From the NCBI RefSeq assembly GCF_030286555.1, contig NZ_JASVWF010000004.1, forward strand, positions 248,001 through 312,000: a DNA stretch of 64,000 bases, given 5' to 3'. Each line of letters starts with the position of its first letter. Position 1 is the first letter of the stretch. Source of the DNA: Actinomycetospora termitidis. Its GTDB lineage: Bacteria > Actinomycetota > Actinomycetes > Mycobacteriales > Pseudonocardiaceae. A model generated the notes under the pieces. It searched no databases. It was not told the origin of the DNA and saw only the letters and a list, made by a program, of their open reading frames with translations. Below are positions 32,092 through 39,611 of the stretch, piece after piece. A program made the position numbers and the translations under genes.

Positions 32092-33669
32092 TCACCAGGC
32101 GGAGGTGCGCTCCGGCCAGCGGGTCTCGTCGCGGCGGTAGACCGGCACCGGGTGGTCGGCCACCGAGAAGCAGAGCCGCTCGCCGGAGACCATCACCTCG
32201 CCGTCCGTGGCGACCTGCAGCGGACCGTCGAGCAGCTCGACGTCGAGCGTCTTCGCGGTGTGCTCGACGTAGGTGCGGATGTGGCCCAGCGTGCCGAGCA
32301 GCAGCCCGACGATCGCCCGGGCGCGGGAGAAGCGCCGGTCCGCCCGCAGGTAGCGCACCTCGAGCAGGCCGGAGTCCAGGCGGGGGCGGTAGGCCGGGGT
32401 CATGCCCGACGGCGCGTAGGGCCCGTTGCCGACGAACAGCATCCACACCGAGGTCTCCCGGCCGTCGATGCGGCAGCGGACCGGGCGGGCGGTCCACAGG
32501 ACGGCGACGAGGGCGGCGGACGCGGCCGGCCACTTGCCGTAGCGCTTCTCCCACTTCTCGCGCAGCCGCACCATGTCCGGGTAGCCGCCGAACGACGCGG
32601 TGTTGACGAAGACCTGCCGTTCCCCGCCCGCGGGGCCGGTGGACGCCGAGTAGGCGCGCAGTTCGCCGACGTCGACCGCGACCGCCTCGCCGGCGCCGGT
32701 CGCGTCCACGACCTCCTGCAGGTCGTACACGCCGACGTCGCGGCCGAAGTGGTTGAGCGTGCCGGCGGGCATCACGGCCAGCGGGAGGCGCAGGTCCTCG
32801 GCGATGCGGGCCGCGGCCGCCACCGACCCGTCGCCCCCGGCGATCCCGAGCGCGCGGGTCCCGGGGAGCGCGGCGGCCTCCTGGAGCCGGGCCAGGAGGT
32901 CGTCGCCCTGTTCCAGGCGGACGATCTCGGCCCGGGGGAGCGAGGCGGCGATCTCCTCGGCGGGGTCGACCCCCGGCCGTCCCGACCCCATGTTGACCAC
33001 CATCGAGAGGCCCTCGCCCTCGGCGAGCACCGGCGCGTCCAGCCACGGCCGCGCGATCGCCTCGTCGACGGGCCGCCGCGGCAGCCAGCGCTGGGTGAGC
33101 AGGGCGGCCCCGGCCCCGATCGCCGACCCGACCGCGACGTCGCTGGTCCAGTGCACGCCGACGTGCACGCGCGAGTAGGCGACCGTGGCCGCCAGCGGGG
33201 CGAGCACCGCGCCCGCCCGCGGGCTCTCCAGCCCCACCCCGACCGCGAACGCGAAGGCCGACGCCGAGTGCCCCGACGGGAACGACGACGACGTCGGCCG
33301 GTCGGGCAGCGACCGGTACGGGGGGAGCAGCTCGGCGGCGGGCCGGCGGCGCGGGACGAGCGGCTTGAGCAGGGCGTTCGAGGCGAAACTGGCCAGCCCG
33401 ATCGCGAACACCCCACGCAGGGCACCCCGCCGGGTCCGCCGCGTCCCGAGTGCGGCCAGCACCGACGCCGTCGCGAACCAGAGGCCGGAGTGGTTCGCCG
33501 AGCGGGTGAGATGGAGCAGCGCGTCGTCGACCCGGCCCGGGGGGAGGTCGCCGACCCCCTCGGTGATCCGCCGGTCGAGGGCGCCGACCGGCCGCAACGA
33601 CCGCCTGCTCTGTCGCAGCCCGGTGTACAGGGCCGCCTTCGCGCGACGCGCGCGTCGCCGGGGAAGCAT
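32092..33669 (-). CDS. PAP2-family phosphatase fused to diacylglycerol kinase-like domain
   Basis: This 525-residue two-domain membrane protein has an N-terminal PAP2 phosphatase part (about 60-200). Its motifs are [26 protein letters not shown] and [16 protein letters not shown], within several hydrophobic helices. The C-terminal part (about 230-525) is a DAGK/sphingosine-kinase catalytic domain with [17 protein letters not shown] and [13 protein letters not shown]. It could dephosphorylate and rephosphorylate lipids. ATG 33669 follows TAGGGT (33683-33678) by 8 nt, so it is probably leaderless. Such fusions occur in actinobacteria; direction and substrate are unknown. Confidence 0.86.
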   Translation of the reverse strand: MLPRRRARRAKAALYTGLRQSRRSLRPVGALDRRITEGVGDLPPGRVDDALLHLTRSANHSGLWFATASVLAALGTRRTRRGALRGVFAIGLASFASNALLKPLVPRRRPAAELLPPYRSLPDRPTSSSFPSGHSASAFAFAVGVGLESPRAGAVLAPLAATVAYSRVHVGVHWTSDVAVGSAIGAGAALLTQRWLPRRPVDEAIARPWLDAPVLAEGEGLSMVVNMGSGRPGVDPAEEIAASLPRAEIVRLEQGDDLLARLQEAAALPGTRALGIAGGDGSVAAAARIAEDLRLPLAVMPAGTLNHFGRDVGVYDLQEVVDATGAGEAVAVDVGELRAYSASTGPAGGERQVFVNTASFGGYPDMVRLREKWEKRYGKWPAASAALVAVLWTARPVRCRIDGRETSVWMLFVGNGPYAPSGMTPAYRPRLDSGLLEVRYLRADRRFSRARAIVGLLLGTLGHIRTYVEHTAKTLDVELLDGPLQVATDGEVMVSGERLCFSVADHPVPVYRRDETRWPERTSAW

Positions 33670-33780
33670 GGCACCCGACCCTACGGGGCGACGGGGGAGC
33701 CGGTCCGGGCCGTGCCCACGGACGGTCCGATCCGGCACACGCGTCACGCTGCTCGCACCCTCAGACCGGCTCCGGGGGCT

Positions 33781-33786
33781 TAGGCT
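33781..33786 (+). promoter_or_regulatory. -10 box TAGGCT of pafA
   Basis: TAGGCT ends 7 nt before ATG 33794, implying a leaderless pafA transcript separate from the prcAB unit. Confidence 0.5.
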
Positions 33787-33793
33787 GGAGACC

Positions 33794-35152
33794 ATGCAGC
33801 GGCGGATCTACGGCATCGAGACCGAGTTCGGGGTGACCTGCACCTTCCACGGTCAGCGTCGGCTCTCCCCGGACGAGGTCGCTCGTTACCTGTTCCGGCG
33901 GGTCGTGTCGTGGGGGCGTTCGTCGAACGTCTTCCTGCGCAACGGCTCGCGGCTCTACCTCGACGTCGGGTCCCACCCCGAGTACGCCACCGCGGAGTGC
34001 GACTCGTTGGCCCAGCTCGTCGCGCACGACAAGGCGGGCGAGCGGATCCTCGAGGACCTCCTGCTCGACGCCGAGCGCCGGCTCGCCGACGAGGGCATCG
34101 GCGGCGACATCTTCCTGTTCAAGAACAACACCGACTCCGCGGGCAACTCCTACGGCTGCCACGAGAACTACCTCGTCGGCCGTTCGGGCGAGTTCTCCCG
34201 GATCGCGGACGTCCTGCTGCCGTTCCTCGTGACCCGCCAGCTCATCGCCGGCGCCGGGAAGGTGCTGCAGACCCCGCGCGGCGCCGTGTTCTGCCTGTCC
34301 CAGCGGGCAGAGCACATCTGGGAGGGCGTGTCGTCCGCGACCACCCGCAGCCGCCCGATCATCAACACCCGCGACGAGCCGCACGCCGACGCCGAGCGCT
34401 ACCGCCGCCTGCACGTGATCGTCGGCGACTCGAACATGTCCGAGGTGACGACGCTGCTCAAGGTCGGCACCACGCACCTGGTGCTGGAGATGATCGAGCA
34501 GGGCGTGCAGTTCCGGGACTTCACGCTGGACAACCCGATCCGCGCCATCCGCGAGATCAGCCACGACCTCACGGGGCGCCGCCCGGTCCGCCTCGCCGGT
34601 GGCCGGGAGGCCGGCGCGCTGGACATCCAGCGCGAGTACCACCAGCGCGCCGTCGAGCACGTGGCCCGGCGGGGCAGCGACCCGGTCACCGACCGGGTCC
34701 TCGAGCTGTGGGGCCGCACCCTCGACGCCGTCGAGCGCCAGGACCTCTCGCTGATCGACCGCGACGTCGACTGGGCGATCAAGCACAAGCTCGTCGAGCG
34801 CTACCGCTCGCGCAACGACCTGGGCCTGTCCAGCCCCCGGATCGCCCAGCTCGACCTCGCCTACCACGACATCCGGCGCGGTCGCGGCGTGTTCGACCTG
34901 CTGCAGCGCAAGGACCAGGTCAACCGGGTGACCGACGACGGCGAGATCGAGGCCGCCAAGGACACCCCGCCGCAGACCACCCGCGCGAAGCTCCGCGGCG
35001 ACTTCATCGCGGCGGCCCAGAACGCCGGCCGCGATTTCACCGTGGATTGGGTGCATCTCAAACTGAACGACCAGGCCCAACGAACCGTCCTGTGCAAGGA
35101 CCCGTTCCGCGCGGTGGACGAACGGGTGGACCGGCTGATCGCCACGTTGTGA
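33794..35152 (+). CDS. pafA: Pup-protein ligase PafA
   Basis: This 452-residue enzyme, a Dop paralogue, forms an isopeptide bond between the deamidated Pup C-terminus and substrate lysines using ATP. The nucleotide-binding glutamates are in [11 protein letters not shown]. The catalytic Asp is in [37 protein letters not shown] and [18 protein letters not shown] are shared with Dop. It lacks the Dop-loop insertion before the catalytic Asp. It stands after the convergent lipid gene and 108 nt before the kinase gene. Confidence 0.96.
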   Translation: MQRRIYGIETEFGVTCTFHGQRRLSPDEVARYLFRRVVSWGRSSNVFLRNGSRLYLDVGSHPEYATAECDSLAQLVAHDKAGERILEDLLLDAERRLADEGIGGDIFLFKNNTDSAGNSYGCHENYLVGRSGEFSRIADVLLPFLVTRQLIAGAGKVLQTPRGAVFCLSQRAEHIWEGVSSATTRSRPIINTRDEPHADAERYRRLHVIVGDSNMSEVTTLLKVGTTHLVLEMIEQGVQFRDFTLDNPIRAIREISHDLTGRRPVRLAGGREAGALDIQREYHQRAVEHVARRGSDPVTDRVLELWGRTLDAVERQDLSLIDRDVDWAIKHKLVERYRSRNDLGLSSPRIAQLDLAYHDIRRGRGVFDLLQRKDQVNRVTDDGEIEAAKDTPPQTTRAKLRGDFIAAAQNAGRDFTVDWVHLKLNDQAQRTVLCKDPFRAVDERVDRLIATL

Positions 35153-35260
35153 TCGACGGGCCGCACTGACGGTCGCGTCGATCACGTCTCGGCGACGCCG
35201 GTCCGTGGACACCCCACCACCCGGCTCCACCCCGACCGAGCGAGGACGGCCCCGACAGTC

Positions 35261-36979
35261 ATGGACACCCCCGCGCACCAGGACCGCACGTCCCGGGTGG
35301 GCGCCGAACAGCCCAGCACCCTCCACGACCGCGAACCCGTCGTCCCCGACCCGGCCGTCGAGGGCATGCTGCTGGCCGGGCGCTACCGGGTGGGCGAGTG
35401 CATCGGCGCGGGGGCCATGGGCGTCGTCTGGACGGCGTGGGACCGGCGGCTCGCGCGGACCGTCGCGGTCAAGCAGCTCACGCCGCCCCGGGACGGCGAC
35501 GAGGCCGAGCTGCGCGCGGCCCGGGCGCGGGCGATGCGCGAGGGCCGGATCGCGGCCCGCGTGGTGCACCCGCGGGCGATCGCGGTGTTCGACGTCGTCA
35601 TGCACGCGTCGATGCCGTGGATCGTCATGGAGTACCTGCCGTCGCGCTCGCTCGCGGCGGTGCTCGCCGAACGCGGGCCGCTCCCGCCGACCGAGGTGGC
35701 GCGGATCGGCGCGCAGATCGCGGACGCGCTGTCCGCGGTGCACGAGGCCGGCATCGTCCACGGCGACGTCAAGCCGGGGAACGTCCTGCTCACCGACGAC
35801 GGCGTCGCGAAGCTGACCGACTTCGGCGTCTCGAGGGCCTCCTGGGACACCTCGGCCACCGCCGGGGGCGTGGTCGCGGGGACACCGGGCTACTTCGCGC
35901 CGGAGGTCGCCCGCGGCAGCGACCCGACGCCCGCGTCGGACGTGTTCTCCCTGGGCGCGACGCTCTACGCCGCCGTGGAGAACGAGCTGGTCTGCGGCCG
36001 GCTGGACAACACCCTGGCCGTGCTGCACGCGATGGCCGAGGGACGGTTGCGGCCGGCCACCCGGGCCGGGGTCCTGGGCCGCCCGCTCTCGGCGATGCTG
36101 CGCCTGGAGGCCCGACACCGACCCGACACCGCCCTGCTGCGCTCCGCCCTGGAGGCCCGCGCGGCCCTCGGGGAGTCGATCGCCGTCGTCCCGCCGCCCA
36201 CGCCCGCTCCCGAACCGGAGGCCGAGGCGGCCGACCCGTCCACGGCCGACGTCGCGGGCCGGCGGGTCCACACCGCCGGCGCGGGCAGCGGGGCCGCCGC
36301 GGGGCCGCCGACCGCTCCGGGTGGGGAGGACGACGAGTCGTGGTTCCCGCTCGCGCCCGAGGAGTCCCCGTCCCCGGCTCCGCGGCCGCGCCGCCGGCGG
36401 CGCCGCGTGCTCGCGGTCGCCGCCGCGTCCGCGGTGGTCCTGGCCGCCGGGGTCGGCGCCGCGATCGCCGCCGCCGACCACCCCCGGGCGACCGCGCCGC
36501 AGGCCGCCGCCGCGCCCGCCCCCGGCGCCACGACGACAGCGGTACCGCTCGCCCCGCCGACCACGGAGACGGTGCCGCCGGTCGCCGGGGCGCCGCTCTC
36601 GCCCGGCAGCCCGACGGCGGCGGACGGGCTGCCCGCGGCGGACCCGGACGCCCCGGTCACCGAGGACGACGTGCGGCGCACCGTGTCCGCCTACTACGCG
36701 AGCCTGCCCGGCGACATCCCGGGCGCGTGGGCGCTGCTCTCCGGCGACGCGCGGAGCGCCTCCGGGGGCTACGGCGGGTACCAGCGGTTCTGGGGCGGCA
36801 TCACCTCGGTCAGCGCCGACGACGTGCAGGTCGACGGCGGGTCCGCCCGCGCGAACCTGTTCTTCGTGACGTCGAGCGGGCGCACCAGCCGGGAGACCTA
36901 CGTCTTCGAGGTGGACCGCAACGAGCAGGGCGCCCTGGAGATCCGCTCCGCGTCCCGGGGGAGCGCCGACTCGGCCTGA
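35261..36979 (+). CDS. PknB-type membrane Ser/Thr protein kinase
   Basis: This 572-residue receptor-like kinase has its kinase domain at about 40-290: Gly-rich loop IGAGAMGVVW, Lys in VAVKQL, catalytic loop VHGDVKPGNVLL (Gly replaces the Arg of HRD, so a non-RD kinase) and DFGVSR. A Pro/Ala juxtamembrane region and RRRRRR stop lead to one transmembrane helix (VLAVAAASAVVLAAGVGAAIAAA). The external part is a Pro/Thr linker plus a ~110-residue NTF2-like domain. It sits between pafA and pafB, which are adjacent in mycobacteria. Confidence 0.9.
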   Translation: MDTPAHQDRTSRVGAEQPSTLHDREPVVPDPAVEGMLLAGRYRVGECIGAGAMGVVWTAWDRRLARTVAVKQLTPPRDGDEAELRAARARAMREGRIAARVVHPRAIAVFDVVMHASMPWIVMEYLPSRSLAAVLAERGPLPPTEVARIGAQIADALSAVHEAGIVHGDVKPGNVLLTDDGVAKLTDFGVSRASWDTSATAGGVVAGTPGYFAPEVARGSDPTPASDVFSLGATLYAAVENELVCGRLDNTLAVLHAMAEGRLRPATRAGVLGRPLSAMLRLEARHRPDTALLRSALEARAALGESIAVVPPPTPAPEPEAEAADPSTADVAGRRVHTAGAGSGAAAGPPTAPGGEDDESWFPLAPEESPSPAPRPRRRRRRVLAVAAASAVVLAAGVGAAIAAADHPRATAPQAAAAPAPGATTTAVPLAPPTTETVPPVAGAPLSPGSPTAADGLPAADPDAPVTEDDVRRTVSAYYASLPGDIPGAWALLSGDARSASGGYGGYQRFWGGITSVSADDVQVDGGSARANLFFVTSSGRTSRETYVFEVDRNEQGALEIRSASRGSADSA

Positions 36980-37037
36980 GGTCTCGAACACGCGATCGAA
37001 CGAGGCCGATCTCCCCCGCCGGGAGGACCCGGCGTCG

Positions 37038-37043
37038 TAGGCT
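37038..37043 (+). promoter_or_regulatory. -10 box TAGGCT of pafBC
   Basis: TAGGCT ends 7 nt before GTG 37051, so the pafB-pafC unit has its own probable leaderless start. Confidence 0.5.
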
Positions 37044-37050
37044 CGCTGTC

Positions 37051-38049
37051 GTGCCACCCCAGCCGACCGCTCGCGCCGAGCGCCTCGTGAACCTGGTGCT
37101 GGCGCTGCTGTCGACGCGCCAGTTCCTGAGCGCCGACCGCATCCGGACCACCGTGGCCGGCTACGAGGACGCCACCACCGACGAGGCGTTCTACCGCATG
37201 CTCGAGCGGGACAAGGCCGAGCTGCGCGAGCTCGGCGTCCCGCTGGAGACCGGGCGGCAGTCGGTGTTCGACACCGTCGAGGGCTACCGGATCGCGCGCG
37301 GCGACTACGAGCTGGCCGCGATCGACCTGGCCCCCGACGAGGCGACCGCGGTGGCCCTCGCCGCCCGGCTGTGGGACTCCCCGCAGCTCGCGGGCGCGGC
37401 CCGCACGGCCGTGACGAAGCTGCGGGCGGCCGGGGTGGAGGTCGACCCGACCGCGGCGTCCGAGGTCCAGCCGCGGGTGCGCACCACCGACCCGGCGTTC
37501 GCGCCCCTGCTCGCCGCCGCCCGGGCCGGGCGCGCGGTGACGTTCCACCACCGCGGGCACCCGGCCGCCCCCGCCCGCGTCCGCACCGTCGAGCCGTGGG
37601 GCGTCGTGTCCTACCGCGGGCGCTGGTACCTCGTCGGGCACGACCGCGACCGCGAGGACGTGCGCTGCTTCCGCATCTCGCGCATCGAGGGCGAGGTCAC
37701 GCCGATCGGCGCCCGCGGCACGGTGACCCGGCCGGAGGGGGTCGACCTGGTCGACCTGGTGGCCCGCTCGGCCGGGCCACCCCCGCCGTCGGGCACAGCA
37801 CGGGTGCGGCTGAGCCCCGGCCGCGCCGCCGGGCTGCGCCGGGCCGGGCGGCCCGACCCGCAGGGCGACCCGGACGTCGTCGAGCTCGACCTCGCCCGCC
37901 TCGACGCCCTGGCCCGGTGGATCGCCGGGTACGGGCCGGACGCGGTCGTGCTCGAGCCCCCGGAGCTGCGCGAGGCCGTCGTCGTGACCCTGAAGGCCGG
38001 CCTGGCCGCCGACCACGCCGTGGCGGGCGCCGCGGGTGGGGCGCCGTGA
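37051..38049 (+). CDS. pafB: WYL-domain transcriptional regulator PafB
   Basis: This 332-residue regulator has an N-terminal winged helix-turn-helix (ERLVNLVLALLSTRQFLSADRIRTTVAGY, about 8-60). The WYL domain (about 140-220: VTFHHRGHPAAPARVRTVEPWGVVSYRGRWYLVGHDRDR) and a WCX C-terminal domain follow. In mycobacteria PafB acts with PafC to activate the LexA-independent DNA damage response, sensing ssDNA through WYL. GTG 37051 is set by the -10 box. Its stop overlaps pafC (GTGA). Confidence 0.93.
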   Translation: MPPQPTARAERLVNLVLALLSTRQFLSADRIRTTVAGYEDATTDEAFYRMLERDKAELRELGVPLETGRQSVFDTVEGYRIARGDYELAAIDLAPDEATAVALAARLWDSPQLAGAARTAVTKLRAAGVEVDPTAASEVQPRVRTTDPAFAPLLAAARAGRAVTFHHRGHPAAPARVRTVEPWGVVSYRGRWYLVGHDRDREDVRCFRISRIEGEVTPIGARGTVTRPEGVDLVDLVARSAGPPPPSGTARVRLSPGRAAGLRRAGRPDPQGDPDVVELDLARLDALARWIAGYGPDAVVLEPPELREAVVVTLKAGLAADHAVAGAAGGAP

Positions 38050-39020
38050 GCGCCGAAGGGGTCGCGGAGCGGCTGCCGCGGCTGCTGACCCTCGTGCCGT
38101 GGCTGCTGGCCCGGCCGGGCGTGCCGGTGGCCGAGGCGGCCGCGGAGTTCGGGATCACCGAGGCCCAGCTGCGACGCGACCTCGAGCTGCTGTGGATGTG
38201 CGGGCTGCCCGGGTACGGGCCGGGCGACCTGGTGGATCTGTCGTTCGAGGGCGACACGATCACCGTGGTCTACGACGCCGGGCTCTCCCGCCCGCTGCGT
38301 CTCTCCGGCCCGGAGGCGGCCACCCTCGCGGTCGCGCTGCGCGCCCTGGCCGACGCGCCGGGGGTCGCCGACACCGACGCGGTGTACCGGGCGCTCGCCA
38401 AGATCGAGGAGGCCTCGGGACGGAGCGAGGCCCCGGACACCGTCGCGGTCGGGCTCGGCCGCTCGCCGGGCAACGCCCGCGCGGAGGCTCTGGTGCGCGA
38501 CGCCGTCGCGCGGCACCGGGCCCTGCGGCTGACCTACTACTCCGCCTCGCGCGACGCCGTCGGGCGCCGGGACGTCGACCCGATGCGCCTGCTGCTCGTC
38601 GACGGGTCGACCTACCTCGAGGCCTGGTGTCGCCGGGCGGAGGGCGTGCGCATGTTCCGCCTGGACCGGGTGGACGACGCGGAGGTCCTCGACGAGCCGT
38701 CGCACCCGCCGTCGGACGCCGTCGGACGCGACGTCCCCGCCGACGCCTCCGGCCTGCTCACCCCGGACGACGAGCAGCGGCTCGCGGCGCTGCGACTGGC
38801 GCCGGAGGCCCGATGGGTGGCCGAGTACTACCCGATGGAGGACGTCGTCGCCGACGACGACGGGTCCGCCCGGGTGCAGATGCGCTACGGCGACCGGGCG
38901 TGGATGGTCCGCCTGTTGCTGGGCCTGGGGGACGCCGTCGAGGTGCTGTGGCCCGCCGACCTCGCCGTGGCCCGCGCGGAACGCGCCCGCGAGGCGCTGG
39001 CGGCGTACGGCGCGCTGTAG
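38046..39020 (+). CDS. pafC: WYL-domain transcriptional regulator PafC
   Basis: This 324-residue partner of PafB has an HTH at about 10-60 (LPRLLTLVPWLLARPGVPVAEAAAEFGITEAQLRRDLELL). The WYL domain (about 155-240) includes LRLTYYSASRDAVGRRDVDP and STYLEAWCRRAEGVRMFRLDRV. A WCX C-terminus ends EALAAYGAL. GTG 38046 overlaps the pafB stop, so the two subunits are made together, as expected for a heterodimer-like regulator. Confidence 0.93.
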   Translation: MSAEGVAERLPRLLTLVPWLLARPGVPVAEAAAEFGITEAQLRRDLELLWMCGLPGYGPGDLVDLSFEGDTITVVYDAGLSRPLRLSGPEAATLAVALRALADAPGVADTDAVYRALAKIEEASGRSEAPDTVAVGLGRSPGNARAEALVRDAVARHRALRLTYYSASRDAVGRRDVDPMRLLLVDGSTYLEAWCRRAEGVRMFRLDRVDDAEVLDEPSHPPSDAVGRDVPADASGLLTPDDEQRLAALRLAPEARWVAEYYPMEDVVADDDGSARVQMRYGDRAWMVRLLLGLGDAVEVLWPADLAVARAERAREALAAYGAL

Positions 39021-39025
39021 CGCGC

Positions 39026-39031
39026 TAGGGT
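39026..39031 (+). promoter_or_regulatory. -10 box TAGGGT upstream of the small membrane gene and tatA
   Basis: TAGGGT ends 7 nt before GTG 39039, again consistent with leaderless expression. Confidence 0.45.
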
Positions 39032-39038
39032 CGCCGCC

Positions 39039-39293
39039 GTGTTCGGTCCGATCGTGTGGAGCATCGTCGCCGTCGTCGTCGCGCTGGTCGTGCTCGCCGT
39101 GCTGGTCGTGGGCCTGCTGCGGCACGCGAACCGCACCACGACCGTGCTCGGCGCCTTCACCGCGCTGCTGGGTGACCGGCTGGGCCTGCTCCGGGCGCGG
39201 GTGGCGGCACTGCAGGTGCGGCTTGCACGACGGCGGGCGCCCGCGGGGTCACCGGTACAGTCGGGCCCAGGGACGGAAGGAGCACCCTCGTGA
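39039..39293 (+). CDS. Small single-pass membrane protein upstream of tatA
   Basis: An 84-residue protein with one long N-terminal transmembrane helix (IVWSIVAVVVALVVLAVLVVGLL) and a basic cytoplasmic tail rich in Arg/Leu, possibly amphipathic (LLGDRLGLLRARVAALQVRLARRR). No family recognised. GTG 39039 fits the -10 box; its TGA overlaps the tatA GTG, so the two are coupled. A role linked to Tat export is possible only by position. Confidence 0.6.
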   Translation: MFGPIVWSIVAVVVALVVLAVLVVGLLRHANRTTTVLGAFTALLGDRLGLLRARVAALQVRLARRRAPAGSPVQSGPGTEGAPS

Positions 39294-39538
39294 CCGAATG
39301 GATCATCGTCGCCGTCGTCGGCGTCGTGCTGCTCTTCAGCGCCAAGAAGCTGCCGGACATGGCCCGGGGCCTCGGACAGTCGATGCGCATCTTCAAGGCC
39401 GAGACCCGCGGCATGAAGGAGGACGACGCGAAGGCCCGCGCCACCGACGAGCCGACGCCGAAGCCCGTCGAGGCGTCCGCACCCGTCGTCGAGAAGCCGC
39501 GCGAGACGGTTCCCGACGAGGCCCGCAAGGCCGAGTGA
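39290..39538 (+). CDS. tatA: Sec-independent translocase subunit TatA
   Basis: This 82-residue TatA/E homologue has an N-terminal transmembrane helix (WIIVAVVGVVLLF), the hinge with conserved FSAKKLPDMARGLGQ, and an amphipathic helix SMRIFKAETRGMKEDDAK, then a Pro/Glu-rich tail. It forms the protein-conducting part of the twin-arginine export system. GTG 39290 follows GGAAGGAGC and overlaps the previous stop. tatC, which follows tatA in mycobacteria (Rv2094c-Rv2093c), is not in the window. Confidence 0.9.
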   Translation: MTEWIIVAVVGVVLLFSAKKLPDMARGLGQSMRIFKAETRGMKEDDAKARATDEPTPKPVEASAPVVEKPRETVPDEARKAE

Positions 39539-39611
39539 GCGATCACCCTCCGCCACGCACCGCGGGGACCCGACGGGATCCCCCGAGGTGTGACACGGTG
39601 GAGAGGTGGCC

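Noticed and set aside
33761..37057. 1098-residue minus-strand open frame opposite pafA and the kinase gene
   Set aside because: The same shadow effect; low-complexity Arg/Gly/Val composition, while both plus-strand genes have full catalytic motifs.
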